Shown: positions 27,147-35,638, numbered from the stretch's first letter. The stretch: DNA of 64,000 bases from Anaerorudis cellulosivorans (GCF_025943985.1 NZ_JAPCWE010000001.1:62001-126000); one strand, 5' to 3'. A program made the numbers and translations. The notes: a model not told the origin generated them from the letters alone.

Positions 27147-28988
27147 TTATTTCTTGGTTATGTATGCCTGTTCAGGATGATTAATCATTTCGGGGTACAG
27201 ATAAATCAATTCTCCTTCTTGTATCATCACTGCCAGATATTTTCGTTTTATATAATCATCCCCTTTATTTAAATAGAATGCTATTTCAACTGCTTTCATA
27301 GCTCGAATCGCACATAAATCTTTAATAATAGCCTTGATCTTCCCCGCATCATGCTCTCTTTGATTAAGCTGAGCTATCCGGTCAAGTAATTCTTGAGGTG
27401 GTGTACTTAATTCTTGAGGTGGTGTACTTAATTCTTGAGGTGGTGTACTTAATTCTTGAGGTGGTGCACTTAATTCTTGAGGTGGTGCACTTAATTCTTG
27501 AGGTGGTGCACTTAATTTTTCGCCTGCAATATAATACGTACTTTTCCCCTTGCCTTTCTGACTTAGTAAGCCAAAGTCTTTAAGAGTTCTAAGTTCACTA
27601 CTTGCCTTTAGGGTATCACAATCGGCCATCTGCCTGTAAGTCAGATTATCTATAGCTCCAACCTCCCGAACAAATATTAATGCTTGTTTCTGACTATCAG
27701 CTAAACCATAAGCCTCAAAGGAGTTGAGCCAACTAACATCTTTTTCATTCAAGAAATGATGTAAAAGCAGTCTTGAAGTAAATTCATTACTATTTCTGTC
27801 AGAATCGAAAGTGGGTGGAGCTAAGTGAGCTTGTTCCATTAATTTACGCATAGCCCTGATGCCGGAACCCTTGGTCTCAGCTAAATTTGTTTCATGAAAA
27901 ACGGCAGCGATAAAAGGATTTCGCGTTTCGCTGCCAGGTTCTCCCAAGTGTTCTTTGGATTTCAACGAATACCCCGGATTGATAATTTCGATACGATTGT
28001 CATAACGAATAACTTGTATAGGGCGATGTTCGCGATAAGAACGGTGCATTAAAGCATTAACAATAGCCTCACGAAGCACTCTGGTAGGCAAACCAAGGGG
28101 GCTTGCCTGAATACCTTCTTCAGGTAGTAAAAAGCCTTTAGGCAAATCAGACTGAATAGCATCAATTAATCGATAAATCAGGGTTAAAAGAGGTCCTCGC
28201 ATATCAATAGTTGTAAATCGGTTGTCAGGATCTTCTACCCACTTGTTCCCGGGTACTCTGATATAATCAACACGCAACATGGGATAAAATGTCCTCAATG
28301 CTTTTGTTGTCCCAAAAAGCAACAAACCTGCCAAATTGAGTTCTGTTTTGTTTTCTCGATTCAAACAGCCTAATGCCTCTAACAGCTCATTATCGGTATA
28401 ACTTAATTCTTCAGCTGCAGGATTCACTTTCTCCCGAAGATTTCTATATCTCTTTAGTGCATTTTCATCCACATCATTCATACTTGAACCTTTAACGGGC
28501 GTTTGGTCAAAACTGGTAGCATCCGCATAAAAGATGTGCATATCGTCTTCGGTACAACGCTGGTCAGTAGAACCAATCCGTCGATAGGCACCTGATGGCA
28601 AACCCTCTGATTTGAAATATAAAGGCTTCTGATTTTGTGGCAATTCGTTCACCTGAACTTTAATGACAGTATGTTTATTAATTTTTTCTACACTTACTTT
28701 AGGACGAATAGGCATATTGAACATAGAACTGCATCGAGACACAAAATCTCGTTGAAACTTGTCCGGATCAGAAATGTGCACTGTTTTATATTGAGGAAAA
28801 AGGCTTGTTTTATCTTCAGCTACACCCATCAAAATATAACCTCCTGCTAAACCGGGTTCATTGGAAAAAGCACATACGGTTTCCATAACGGAATGGGAAC
28901 TCTCATGTCCTCCTTTGCCCTCGATCCATTCGCACTCGTCTTGTTGATTGAGCAATTCAAATAATTCTTGTGCAGTATAATTTTCCAT
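27147..28988 (-). CDS. AlbA_2/Schlafen-like ATP-binding protein with heptapeptide repeats
   Basis: The 613-residue protein has an N-terminal AlbA_2 domain (about residues 10-130, GKGGHESSHS ... GGYILMGVAEDKTSLF) followed by an HATPase_c_4-type ATP-binding domain (LREAIVNALMHRSYREHRPI, then RIEIINPGYSL), an HTH region, and six in-frame heptapeptides S-A/T-PPQEL (about residues 491-532). Such proteins occur beside type III restriction genes, perhaps as regulators or RNA/DNA sensors; the role is not settled. It begins 4 bp after the Mod stop. The Pro-rich repeat is likely a flexible linker whose length can vary by slippage. Confidence 0.8.
   Translation of the reverse strand: MENYTAQELFELLNQQDECEWIEGKGGHESSHSVMETVCAFSNEPGLAGGYILMGVAEDKTSLFPQYKTVHISDPDKFQRDFVSRCSSMFNMPIRPKVSVEKINKHTVIKVQVNELPQNQKPLYFKSEGLPSGAYRRIGSTDQRCTEDDMHIFYADATSFDQTPVKGSSMNDVDENALKRYRNLREKVNPAAEELSYTDNELLEALGCLNRENKTELNLAGLLLFGTTKALRTFYPMLRVDYIRVPGNKWVEDPDNRFTTIDMRGPLLTLIYRLIDAIQSDLPKGFLLPEEGIQASPLGLPTRVLREAIVNALMHRSYREHRPIQVIRYDNRIEIINPGYSLKSKEHLGEPGSETRNPFIAAVFHETNLAETKGSGIRAMRKLMEQAHLAPPTFDSDRNSNEFTSRLLLHHFLNEKDVSWLNSFEAYGLADSQKQALIFVREVGAIDNLTYRQMADCDTLKASSELRTLKDFGLLSQKGKGKSTYYIAGEKLSAPPQELSAPPQELSAPPQELSTPPQELSTPPQELSTPPQELLDRIAQLNQREHDAGKIKAIIKDLCAIRAMKAVEIAFYLNKGDDYIKRKYLAVMIQEGELIYLYPEMINHPEQAYITKK
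27391..27516 (-). repeat. Six 21-bp tandem repeats inside the AlbA_2 gene
   Basis: Near-identical units of CTTGAGGTGGTGTACTTAAT type; three carry GTAC and three GCAC, giving Thr or Ala in the encoded heptapeptide. As units are 21 bp, gain or loss keeps the frame. Confidence 0.9.
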
Positions 28989-28992
28989 TTTT

Positions 28993-30915
28993 TTAAATCA
29001 CTTTCATTTCCGTTTCGGGGCTGAGTTGCTGGAGCAACTGCCGTACATTGATTTTTGCGGTATCGTCGGCAAAACCACTGTCGCGGAATACCACACGCAA
29101 AGGCTTTTCTTTGGCAATGGCTTTGATAAATGCCTCGTCGATGCCGGTATCGAAACACGCAAGGAGTGAATCTTGTGCTACCCGGAACACTTGTTTGCCG
29201 TTGATGTTAGTCCGGTCAATTTTATACGAAAGCGGAAGACCCCAATCGAGCATTACCTGCGTCAAAAGGTCGTCGGCTGTGCGATCGGGCTTGATATTGT
29301 CGGCAAACATAGCCAGCGTTTCCTGTTTGTAGTCTTGCGGACGGTAATACACATCCTTCATATTGCTGCTATCGAGGCGATAGACGCGGAATCCGTAATC
29401 CTGTGTATCTTCACCATTAGCAAACATTCCTTCTTTCTCTGCTTTTCTGCGCTTTTCTTCTTTTATTTTATTTGCAGCACGGCGGATTCGTTCTTTGCCT
29501 ATTTCGCAAATATTTTTGTAGCCGGCTTTGTAAGCCTCGCTTTTCTCATCGGTTAGTTCAGGCAGTTGCACCATTATATATTTGCGCTTGCCGCCATCTT
29601 CGGCATTGAGCTGCATTACGGCATGGGCAGTAGTGGCAGAACCGGAGAAGAAGTCGAGAATAATTGAGTCCTTATCGAAATTTGTTGATGCTTTGAGTAT
29701 ATATTTAATTAACTCAACTGGCTTGGGAAAGCTGAATAATTTATCCTTAAACAATTCCCCGAAATCTTTTGTGCCATCTTGACTCATACCTATTTCAGCA
29801 GGGAAATTTGTACTTACTGGAATAAATCCAAACAAATCGCCAGCCTTTGCTTCGTCATCATCTTTAAAATATCTAAATACAGGCTTTGATATGTATAGAA
29901 AATCATAGTCTCCTGGAAAAACTATTTTATTTTCAGCATAATATTTCGGAAATGTATCTTCTGTCATCGCCCAAGTTCGAAGTGGGTTGGCAGGATATTT
30001 TTCACCATTCTTTGGATTTATTATAGTGAAATCACTATTAGGTCTTTCACTAGCACTTCTTTGTGTTGTTAAATCATGGATTCTCCATGGACGATTAGGC
30101 AAGTCGGGAGATTCATAATATTTTCTCGTTCCACCTTCCAGTGCTGCTATAAATTCTTTTCTTGCATAAGAAAGTACCCATTCATAATCTTGCGATACTC
30201 CAAATGGAACATCTGATTTTGCGGTTCTTTTCCGCCAAGGGAATTGTGCAACAAAATTTTCTTCCCCTAACACCTCATCACAAATTTTTCTCAGATTATG
30301 TACCTCATGGTCATCGATGGAGATAAAAATCACACCGTTATCCGATAACAGGTTGCGAGCCAGTTTCAGGCGTGGGTACATCATGGTGAGCCAGTCGGAA
30401 TGATAACGTCCGGAGGTTTCGGGATTGGCTACCAGGCGTTGGTTATATTCATCAATTTGTCCGCTTTCAAAAAGCTCGGTTTCGCGGTCGATGGCAAAGT
30501 TATCTTTGTACACAAAGTCGTTCCCTGTATTGTAGGGCGGATCGATGTATATCATTTTGATTTTGCCAAAGTAGCTTTCCTGCAAAAGTTTCAGCACTTC
30601 GAGGTTGTCGCCCTCAATGTAGAGGTTTTCGGTGTTGTCGAAATCAACCGAATCTTCGCGCACCGGGCGGAGTGTTTTGGTGGTGGGCAAGTTGGCCGTA
30701 ACAATGGCTTCGCGTTTACCGGGCCATTCAAGACGGTAACGTTCGCGGTTGCCTTCCACTATGTCGTGGCTCAACTCTTGCTGCAAGAGGTCGAAATCTA
30801 TCTTTTTCCCTTCGGCAGTTTCGGTAACGCAGTTGGGGAAAAAGGCTGCAATTTTTTCAATGTTTTCGTTCACGAAATCGGGAGTGCTGAGGTCGAGTTT
30901 CTCTATGTTACTCAT
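28993..30915 (-). CDS. mod: Type III-like site-specific DNA methyltransferase (Mod)
   Basis: The 640-residue protein is a beta-class adenine methyltransferase: motif IV DPPYNTGNDF at D125 comes before the SAM-binding motif DFFSGSATTAHA at D421, the order typical of Mod subunits. The region between holds the target-recognition domain (about 200-400). It methylates one strand of the recognition site and provides specificity for Res. It is the first gene of the five-gene operon; a candidate promoter lies near 31.18 kb. The central region is more AT-rich than both ends, as often seen when target-recognition domains are swapped. Confidence 0.92.
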   Translation of the reverse strand: MSNIEKLDLSTPDFVNENIEKIAAFFPNCVTETAEGKKIDFDLLQQELSHDIVEGNRERYRLEWPGKREAIVTANLPTTKTLRPVREDSVDFDNTENLYIEGDNLEVLKLLQESYFGKIKMIYIDPPYNTGNDFVYKDNFAIDRETELFESGQIDEYNQRLVANPETSGRYHSDWLTMMYPRLKLARNLLSDNGVIFISIDDHEVHNLRKICDEVLGEENFVAQFPWRKRTAKSDVPFGVSQDYEWVLSYARKEFIAALEGGTRKYYESPDLPNRPWRIHDLTTQRSASERPNSDFTIINPKNGEKYPANPLRTWAMTEDTFPKYYAENKIVFPGDYDFLYISKPVFRYFKDDDEAKAGDLFGFIPVSTNFPAEIGMSQDGTKDFGELFKDKLFSFPKPVELIKYILKASTNFDKDSIILDFFSGSATTAHAVMQLNAEDGGKRKYIMVQLPELTDEKSEAYKAGYKNICEIGKERIRRAANKIKEEKRRKAEKEGMFANGEDTQDYGFRVYRLDSSNMKDVYYRPQDYKQETLAMFADNIKPDRTADDLLTQVMLDWGLPLSYKIDRTNINGKQVFRVAQDSLLACFDTGIDEAFIKAIAKEKPLRVVFRDSGFADDTAKINVRQLLQQLSPETEMKVI

Positions 30916-31169
30916 ATTGTTTTATAGTTATCTATCAAAACGTTACTAATTACTAATTACTTACCAATAATTGCTTGCCAGTAATCCTTATTTGTCGGAT
31001 TTTATTCGAAAACAGCATCATGCTTTTGTTTTAGCTTTATATGAGTCCACTTGAATAAGTCTTATTTATCGAAAATGTGTAAAAAATAAACTTGATAATC
31101 AAGTTTTTACAAAATTTATTTTAAGCATTTTGTACTTTTTAAAGCAGACTCTTATATTTTTTTGAAAAT
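30916..31169. other. Leader region of the restriction operon
   Basis: AT-rich and gene-free. It contains a hairpin AAACTTG-ATAAT-CAAGTTT near 31090-31110 followed by TTTTAC, which could act as a terminator or attenuator in the leader of the Mod mRNA. Confidence 0.4.
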
Positions 31170-31206
31170 AGTCGTAATACGGCAAAGATAAACAATATTC
31201 ACAAAA
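31170..31206 (-). promoter_or_regulatory. Candidate promoter of the Mod-Res operon
   Basis: On the minus strand GTGAATATTGTTTATCTTTG, then CCGTATTACGAC. TATCTTTG is a good TANNTTTG box. The same 35-bp word occurs at 49682-49712 upstream of the type I modification relics, so it is either a shared promoter or a repeat. Confidence 0.55.
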
Positions 31207-31251
31207 AATTAATGCTATAAGAAAAATTTGAAAATTGATAATGTTGTATGG

Positions 31252-31640
31252 AGGTTTGTCCTATACCGAACACTCTAAATCCGGTGCACTTGTCCCCACT
31301 TAGGAGCAAGCATGAAGCGAAGGAAGAGCGAAGAAGACCCATCCAAACCCGATAAAAAACAGCAACGGTAATTAAAATATAAAAATTACAAATTTAGCAG
31401 AAAACAAGAAGACCGGCAAGCTGAAAACCCCTGCCGGCCGAAATTGTAGCCGCGATGCTTCGCCGTCAACAAGCCGAAACCATCCTATCGGCAGGCGAAA
31501 AAATAATGAAAAGCGCAGCAACTTCAGTGAAAATGGAGCACTAACGTAATGCTTGTGCCTGGAGGACAAATGATATCGATATCAAAAAAAGTAATTTAAG
31601 GACAAACGAATGCCGCCAAGGACCGGAAAAGTGAAAAAGG
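31252..31640 (+). repeat. 388-bp dispersed repeat, copy 2 (right border of the restriction island)
   Basis: Same orientation as 19565-19952. Start AGGTTTGTCCTATACCGAAC, end GGACCGGAAAAGTGAAAAAG. Together the two copies bracket exactly the five-gene restriction operon and its promoter. Confidence 0.85.
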
Positions 31641-31849
31641 GAGTGAAAGAAAGGAAATTGTTGGGATAATGCTTATGAGAGACATTAGTTCTCATTTATC
31701 TTATTCTTTTCCTTTTGATCTAATTCATTCTTTTTTAACTTGCGTATAAATAGGATCACAATAAATGTTCCAAGTAACCAACATATAATTACTTGATGAT
31801 AGCGGTGTAATGGTACCGGTTATAGCGGAGCAAAGGGTACCCGCTCTAA

Positions 31850-31985
31850 AGCCTGTAAACATATACCGCAAAAGTAATTTATTTATTCTATCTGCGTCTC
31901 ATCCACTCGCCTTTTTTTATGAAAACATTTGCATAAAATAGGCAGAAGTTACAAGATGAAAAAAAGAAAAACCATTTTCAATAAT
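31850..31985 (+). repeat. Dispersed ~135-bp repeat, copy 1
   Basis: GCCTGTAAACATAT, then GTCTCATCCACTCGCC, then AGGCAGAAGTTACAAGATG and AGAAAAACCATTTTCAAT. Closely related copies lie at 37409-37545 (same strand) and, shorter and inverted, at 45185-45271. The first two bracket the CBASS operon and the MATE gene. Confidence 0.75.
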
Positions 31986-32629
31986 GAAAAAAAATAGGAC
32001 GACCAGGTAAAACTTTCATCAAATTAAAATCGGGGAATCAACTTTGCCAAAAAACAGCCATTTTGCATGTTGCTTATTACAATTGATATTATTACGGGCC
32101 AAACGGTCATTCCCTTACTCATCTCAATTGGAGTAGCTTTAAGAAGGCCATTTAACAGCCTTGAAGGATCGCCATCTCTCAGGTGTGAGTTTTTGCTTCT
32201 GGCTCTGAGTTCATCTCAACCTGGAGCTTATTTGGCTTCACCGTGGCTTGTAAATTCAAAGTGCCTAATCAGTTAGATGACTTGAAGTTGATGTATGGCT
32301 CTCCGTCAAAAGGATCGTTTTGGGACGAAAGAAATGCACGTCCTGGATATAGGACTGTCGAGAGCACATTTATCTCAAGTAAATGGACGGAAATACCATG
32401 AACAGATGTTTATAGAAAAGCACTGTATTCCAATCCTTAACAAAAAACTGATGTGATAACGGTTGCATGTGTCAAAATAATCTTTCAATGACTATCCTGA
32501 CACACCTTATTTCGTATCAAATTATCCTAAATGATTATTTTAATAATGTCATGACAAAATTTCGATAATCATCCCATTTTATGTCATTTTTCGAGATGTT
32601 AAAATGTCACAATAGCAACATATTGATTT
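31986..32629. other. Gene-free stretch upstream of the CBASS operon
   Basis: It begins with a 50-bp word (32032-32081, GGGGAATCAACTTTGCC ... TGCATGTTGC) repeated at 47227-47274. The middle part has no convincing ORF and looks like eroded coding sequence. The last 160 bp hold several TGTCA words, including the palindrome TGTCATGACA near 32548, possible sites for an enhancer-binding activator of the promoter at 32630. Confidence 0.5.
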
Positions 32630-32645
32630 TGGCATAATATTTGCT
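32630..32645 (+). promoter_or_regulatory. Possible sigma-54 promoter of the CBASS operon
   Basis: TGGCATAATATTTGCT fits the sigma-54 consensus, with the -24 GG and -12 GC exactly 12 bp apart. It lies 185 bp before the first gene, on the right strand. No TANNTTTG box competes close by. Upstream TGTCA words could bind the activator that sigma-54 requires. Confidence 0.5.
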
Positions 32646-32829
32646 TATCTTATAAAAAAGGATAGAAGTTTATAGTTCCTATCCATAGAGTGTGAAACGA
32701 GAAACGAGAAACGATACGAAAATTTGAAATATATTCTGCTGGAATGAAAACAGCCGAAAAAGTAAAATACAAAGCGATTTTTCCGTTAGTTTCCCACTTT
32801 TTCAATTTATTCATCTATTAAAACTAAAA

Positions 32830-33063
32830 ATGATGGGGAAGAATCAACATGTAGTGCCTCATAAGGGCGGATGGGCTGTAAAAGGGTCAGGGAACTCAAA
32901 AGTAACAAAAGTTACTAGTACTCAGGAACAAGCAATTGATTACGCTAGTAAAATCGCCAAAAATCAGGAGTCGGAACTAATAATCCATCGCAAAGATGGT
33001 ACAATTAGAGATAGTGATAGTTTTGGAAATGATCCTTGTCCTCCACACGACACAAAACACTAA
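32830..33063 (+). CDS. DUF2188-like small protein at the head of the CBASS operon
   Basis: The 77-residue protein resembles DUF2188: HVVPHKGGWAVKGSGNSKVT, then QEQAIDYASKIAKNQESELIIHRKDGTIRD. DUF2188 proteins are small, single-domain and of unknown function. It starts either at 32830 or at the next codon (two adjacent ATGs) and ends 16 bp before the CD-NTase. It may be an extra CBASS component or a passenger; being first in the operon it is expressed with the system. Confidence 0.7.
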   Translation: MMGKNQHVVPHKGGWAVKGSGNSKVTKVTSTQEQAIDYASKIAKNQESELIIHRKDGTIRDSDSFGNDPCPPHDTKH

Positions 33064-33079
33064 CTAAAAAATCAAAACC

Positions 33080-34021
33080 ATGGCAAATTCGCATAATCTG
33101 TTTCAGGTATTCAATACTGACTTACAAATTACAGATACAAAGAAAAATAGATTGATTAATTCAAGGGACAACCTTAGAAAAAAAATCAAAGACTACTTTA
33201 CGGAGAAACATCCAGGTTATTATCCGAAATTTTTTATGCAAGGATCATACAAGATGGGTACTTTAATTAGAAGAAAAGATGATACTTGCGATATTGATGA
33301 TGGTGTATACTTCAATAGTAATCCTGACGGAGTAACATGCACGACATTACAAACTTGGGTAAAAAATGCTGTGGAAGGTACAACGGATAGTATTAGTCAT
33401 AGAAAGAAATGCATTACCGTTGATTATAAAGCTGATTACAATATTGATCTGCCTGTTTACTTGTTTGATAAAGATGCTGAGGATCACCCCTCTTTAGCCA
33501 TAAAGGATGGTGATTGGAGAGAGGATGATCCAAAAGAAATGATTTCGGCCTTTAATAACGCTAAAGACAAAAATGGACAATTACTGAGAATAGTGCGTTA
33601 TTTGAAAGCATGGTGTGATTACAAAAGGCAAAAAATGCCTAGCGGTTTAGCGATGACCGTTCTTGCTATTGATAACATTCAGACAAACGACAGAGACGAT
33701 GTCGCATTGAAGTTTACATTGATTGAAATTGAAAAAGAATTGAAGAGACATTTCAAGTGTATTGTCCCTGCGACACCAAATGATGATATTTTTGCCGAAT
33801 ATGACGAAAGCAGAAAGAATAACTTTATGTCCAATTTAGCAGACTTTATCGCTGATGCAAAAAAAGCCGTAGACGAAGAAAAAAATCAGTTGAGAGCAAG
33901 CCATTTATGGCAAAAACACCTTGGGGAAAGATTTCCTGATGGGAAAGACGAAGACGAGGAGAAAGTTGCAGCAAGTACTATAGCACCAGTAGTCGGTGCC
34001 TCTAAGCCGTATTATGAATGA
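33080..34021 (+). CDS. CD-NTase (bacterial cGAS-like cyclic dinucleotide synthase) of CBASS
   Basis: The 313-residue protein has the nucleotidyltransferase signature GSYKMGT at residues 55-61, metal-binding D71 and D73 in CDIDDGV, and a third Asp, D123, in YNIDLPVYLFD. CD-NTases stay inactive until phage infection and then make cyclic di- or trinucleotides that switch on an effector. The paired STING effector implies a cyclic dinucleotide, in known bacterial STING systems 3'3'-c-di-GMP, with CdnE enzymes. The C-terminus ends VVGASKPYYE rather than in Gly, which matters for E2-mediated conjugation. The stop overlaps the next start by 8 bp. Confidence 0.92.
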   Translation: MANSHNLFQVFNTDLQITDTKKNRLINSRDNLRKKIKDYFTEKHPGYYPKFFMQGSYKMGTLIRRKDDTCDIDDGVYFNSNPDGVTCTTLQTWVKNAVEGTTDSISHRKKCITVDYKADYNIDLPVYLFDKDAEDHPSLAIKDGDWREDDPKEMISAFNNAKDKNGQLLRIVRYLKAWCDYKRQKMPSGLAMTVLAIDNIQTNDRDDVALKFTLIEIEKELKRHFKCIVPATPNDDIFAEYDESRKNNFMSNLADFIADAKKAVDEEKNQLRASHLWQKHLGERFPDGKDEDEEKVAASTIAPVVGASKPYYE

Positions 34022-34658
34022 TAGCTATGCAATATTCGAAAGTCAGTTGAACGATGCTTGTAATTCTTTTCAGAACCTTCGAGTAAAGTCAATTGATGGC
34101 AAATGCTACTTAAAGGGAACCCTTGATATCCTAAATACAGATAATATTTTAGTCGGAAGTTTTCTGATTGAAGTACGTTGGAGTGAGGGGTTCCCCTATC
34201 GCTTTCCAGCACTCTTTGAAGTCGGTGGTGATATTCCTTGCGAACCTGATTGGCATAAGTATAAGAATAATTCTTGTTGCGTTACAGTTGAACCTGATGA
34301 GATTCATAAATGCAAACATGGTATAACGGTTACACAATTCATATCAAACTATGCCATACCTTATTTTGCAAATCAATGTTATAAGAGAATTGAGGGAAAA
34401 TATTTTGATGAGTACCCACATGGAAAAGAAGGCTTAATCAGGTATTATACAGAATTAATGGGAACTTCTGATACAAATTTATGGAGAGAATACCTAGAGC
34501 TTGCATTTGGTAAAAGACCGTTAAAAATTAAGAGGGATGACCCATGCATATGTAAAAATGGGAAAAAGTTCAAAAAATGCCATTTAAAGAGATTTGAAAC
34601 ACTTAGAGATATTGGAATTGTTAATATTAACAGACACTTTTCTCAAATCAGCTTATGA
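34014..34658 (+). CDS. E2-like conjugation protein with C-terminal SEC-C motif (CBASS accessory)
   Basis: The start at 34014 (overlapping the CD-NTase stop) gives 214 residues. The core FPYRFPALFEVGGDIPCEPD followed by WHKYKNNSCCVTVEPDE resembles the prokaryotic E2 fold, with C88 or C89 as candidate catalytic cysteine and the preceding His. The tail DPCICKNGKKFKKCH is a SEC-C zinc motif (CxC-x8-CH). E2-like proteins of short type II CBASS modify or prime the CD-NTase without a separate E1. No E1- or JAB-like gene is present here. The stop overlaps the TIR-STING start (ATGA). Confidence 0.8.
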   Translation: MNDSYAIFESQLNDACNSFQNLRVKSIDGKCYLKGTLDILNTDNILVGSFLIEVRWSEGFPYRFPALFEVGGDIPCEPDWHKYKNNSCCVTVEPDEIHKCKHGITVTQFISNYAIPYFANQCYKRIEGKYFDEYPHGKEGLIRYYTELMGTSDTNLWREYLELAFGKRPLKIKRDDPCICKNGKKFKKCHLKRFETLRDIGIVNINRHFSQISL

Positions 34659-35587
34659 AAAAATTATTTATAGGATCATCATCAGAAGCAAAAAAATATG
34701 CCGAAGAGGCAAAATCTATCCTAAAGGATCATTTTGATGTCACAATCTGGTATGAAAATGCGTTGGGTTCTTCTGTTTTTAATTTAAATCAAAATTTTCT
34801 AACAGACTTGCTAAAAGCTTCACTTGAATTTGACTTTGGGATTTTAATTGGAACAAAAGATGATAAAGTCAAATGCAGAAGAACTAGAAAACTACAACCA
34901 AGAGACAATGTCATATTTGAGCTAGGTCTCTTTACAGGGCGTTTAGGAATTTCAAAGTGTGCTTTTGTTGTCGAAGAAGATGTAAAGTTACCATCAGATA
35001 TCAACGGCATCACATTGGCCATTTTTGATAAACACAAAAAAGACTCATTTAAAAGTGAGATTGAAAAAGTATCGGGGCATTTTTTGCGCAGTTCTGATGA
35101 AGAAATAAATTTTTTTCCTTCAGTAACTTTGGCCTCAGTTTATTACGAAAACTTTCTACTTCCAACATGCAAGTATCTGATTGAAAATAAAGGCCTCGAC
35201 TATCTTGATAAGCATTATGATAATTGTAAAGTAAATGTGATAATACCTGAGAATATTCAAGATGATGTGAATCTGCAATTCCAAAGGCTTAAACATCGAT
35301 TTACAACCAAAGATACAGAAATTCAATGTGCAGGCAGACCAAGGAAAATAACAATTGAAGCAGAGGTAAGAGATGAAGCACTTATGATAATTGATTTCCC
35401 TACAATTATTTCTGGAATTAATTATGCTATTAAGAATTTATTTCCAGATGACTTTAACACAACAAGTCAAAAGTATTTATCAATATTAGGAAGAGAATTA
35501 GGTCGATTTATTTCTACATTACACAAACTACTGTCTCGTAACGAGTTTGGGGATCTAGTTGTTATCAGAAAAGAATCTGATTTGTAA
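34655..35587 (+). CDS. cap12: TIR-STING effector of CBASS
   Basis: The 310-residue protein has an N-terminal TIR-like domain of the PF10137 type (residues 1-150: KKLFIGSSSEAKKYAEEAK, then RDNVIFELGLFTGRLG with probable catalytic E89). From about residue 150 a STING ligand-binding domain follows: TLASVYYENFLLP, KVNVIIPENIQDD, the lid GRPR (227-230), then DFPT (247-250), and a C-terminal helix pair. Pattern and order match STING, with R230 and D247 spaced like the guanine-binding pair of bacterial STINGs. Cyclic dinucleotide binding should drive filament formation and NAD+ cleavage, stopping the infected cell. Soluble, with no membrane helix. Confidence 0.9.
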   Translation: MKKLFIGSSSEAKKYAEEAKSILKDHFDVTIWYENALGSSVFNLNQNFLTDLLKASLEFDFGILIGTKDDKVKCRRTRKLQPRDNVIFELGLFTGRLGISKCAFVVEEDVKLPSDINGITLAIFDKHKKDSFKSEIEKVSGHFLRSSDEEINFFPSVTLASVYYENFLLPTCKYLIENKGLDYLDKHYDNCKVNVIIPENIQDDVNLQFQRLKHRFTTKDTEIQCAGRPRKITIEAEVRDEALMIIDFPTIISGINYAIKNLFPDDFNTTSQKYLSILGRELGRFISTLHKLLSRNEFGDLVVIRKESDL

Positions 35588-35593
35588 ACTCAT

Positions 35594-35638
35594 TTGAAAA
35601 TGGAATGCGGAATAGTTATGACTGTTTTCCATTTTCAA
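35594..35638 (+). terminator. Hairpin after the CBASS operon
   Basis: Stem TTGAAAATGGAA / TTCCATTTTCAA around a 21-nt loop, 7 bp after the TIR-STING stop. The tail is AT-rich but lacks a long T-run. Confidence 0.5.

Noticed and set aside
27398-27583. Plus-strand frame with a VVYLILE repeat
   Set aside because: Antisense translation of the 21-bp repeats inside the AlbA_2 gene.
20037-30915. Classifying the five-gene operon as DISARM, BREX or MADS
   Set aside because: The hallmark proteins of those systems (DrmA/DrmB, PglZ/BrxC, the MADS kinase set) are not visible; only the Mod-Res core is certain.
31372-31569. 65-codon minus-strand frame inside the 388-bp repeat
   Set aside because: Not preserved in the other copy at 19.6-19.95 kb, where indels change the frame; no recognisable domain.
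32067-32276. 69-codon frame upstream of the CBASS operon
   Set aside because: It starts inside a repeated word and shows no domain or start signal; probably eroded sequence.
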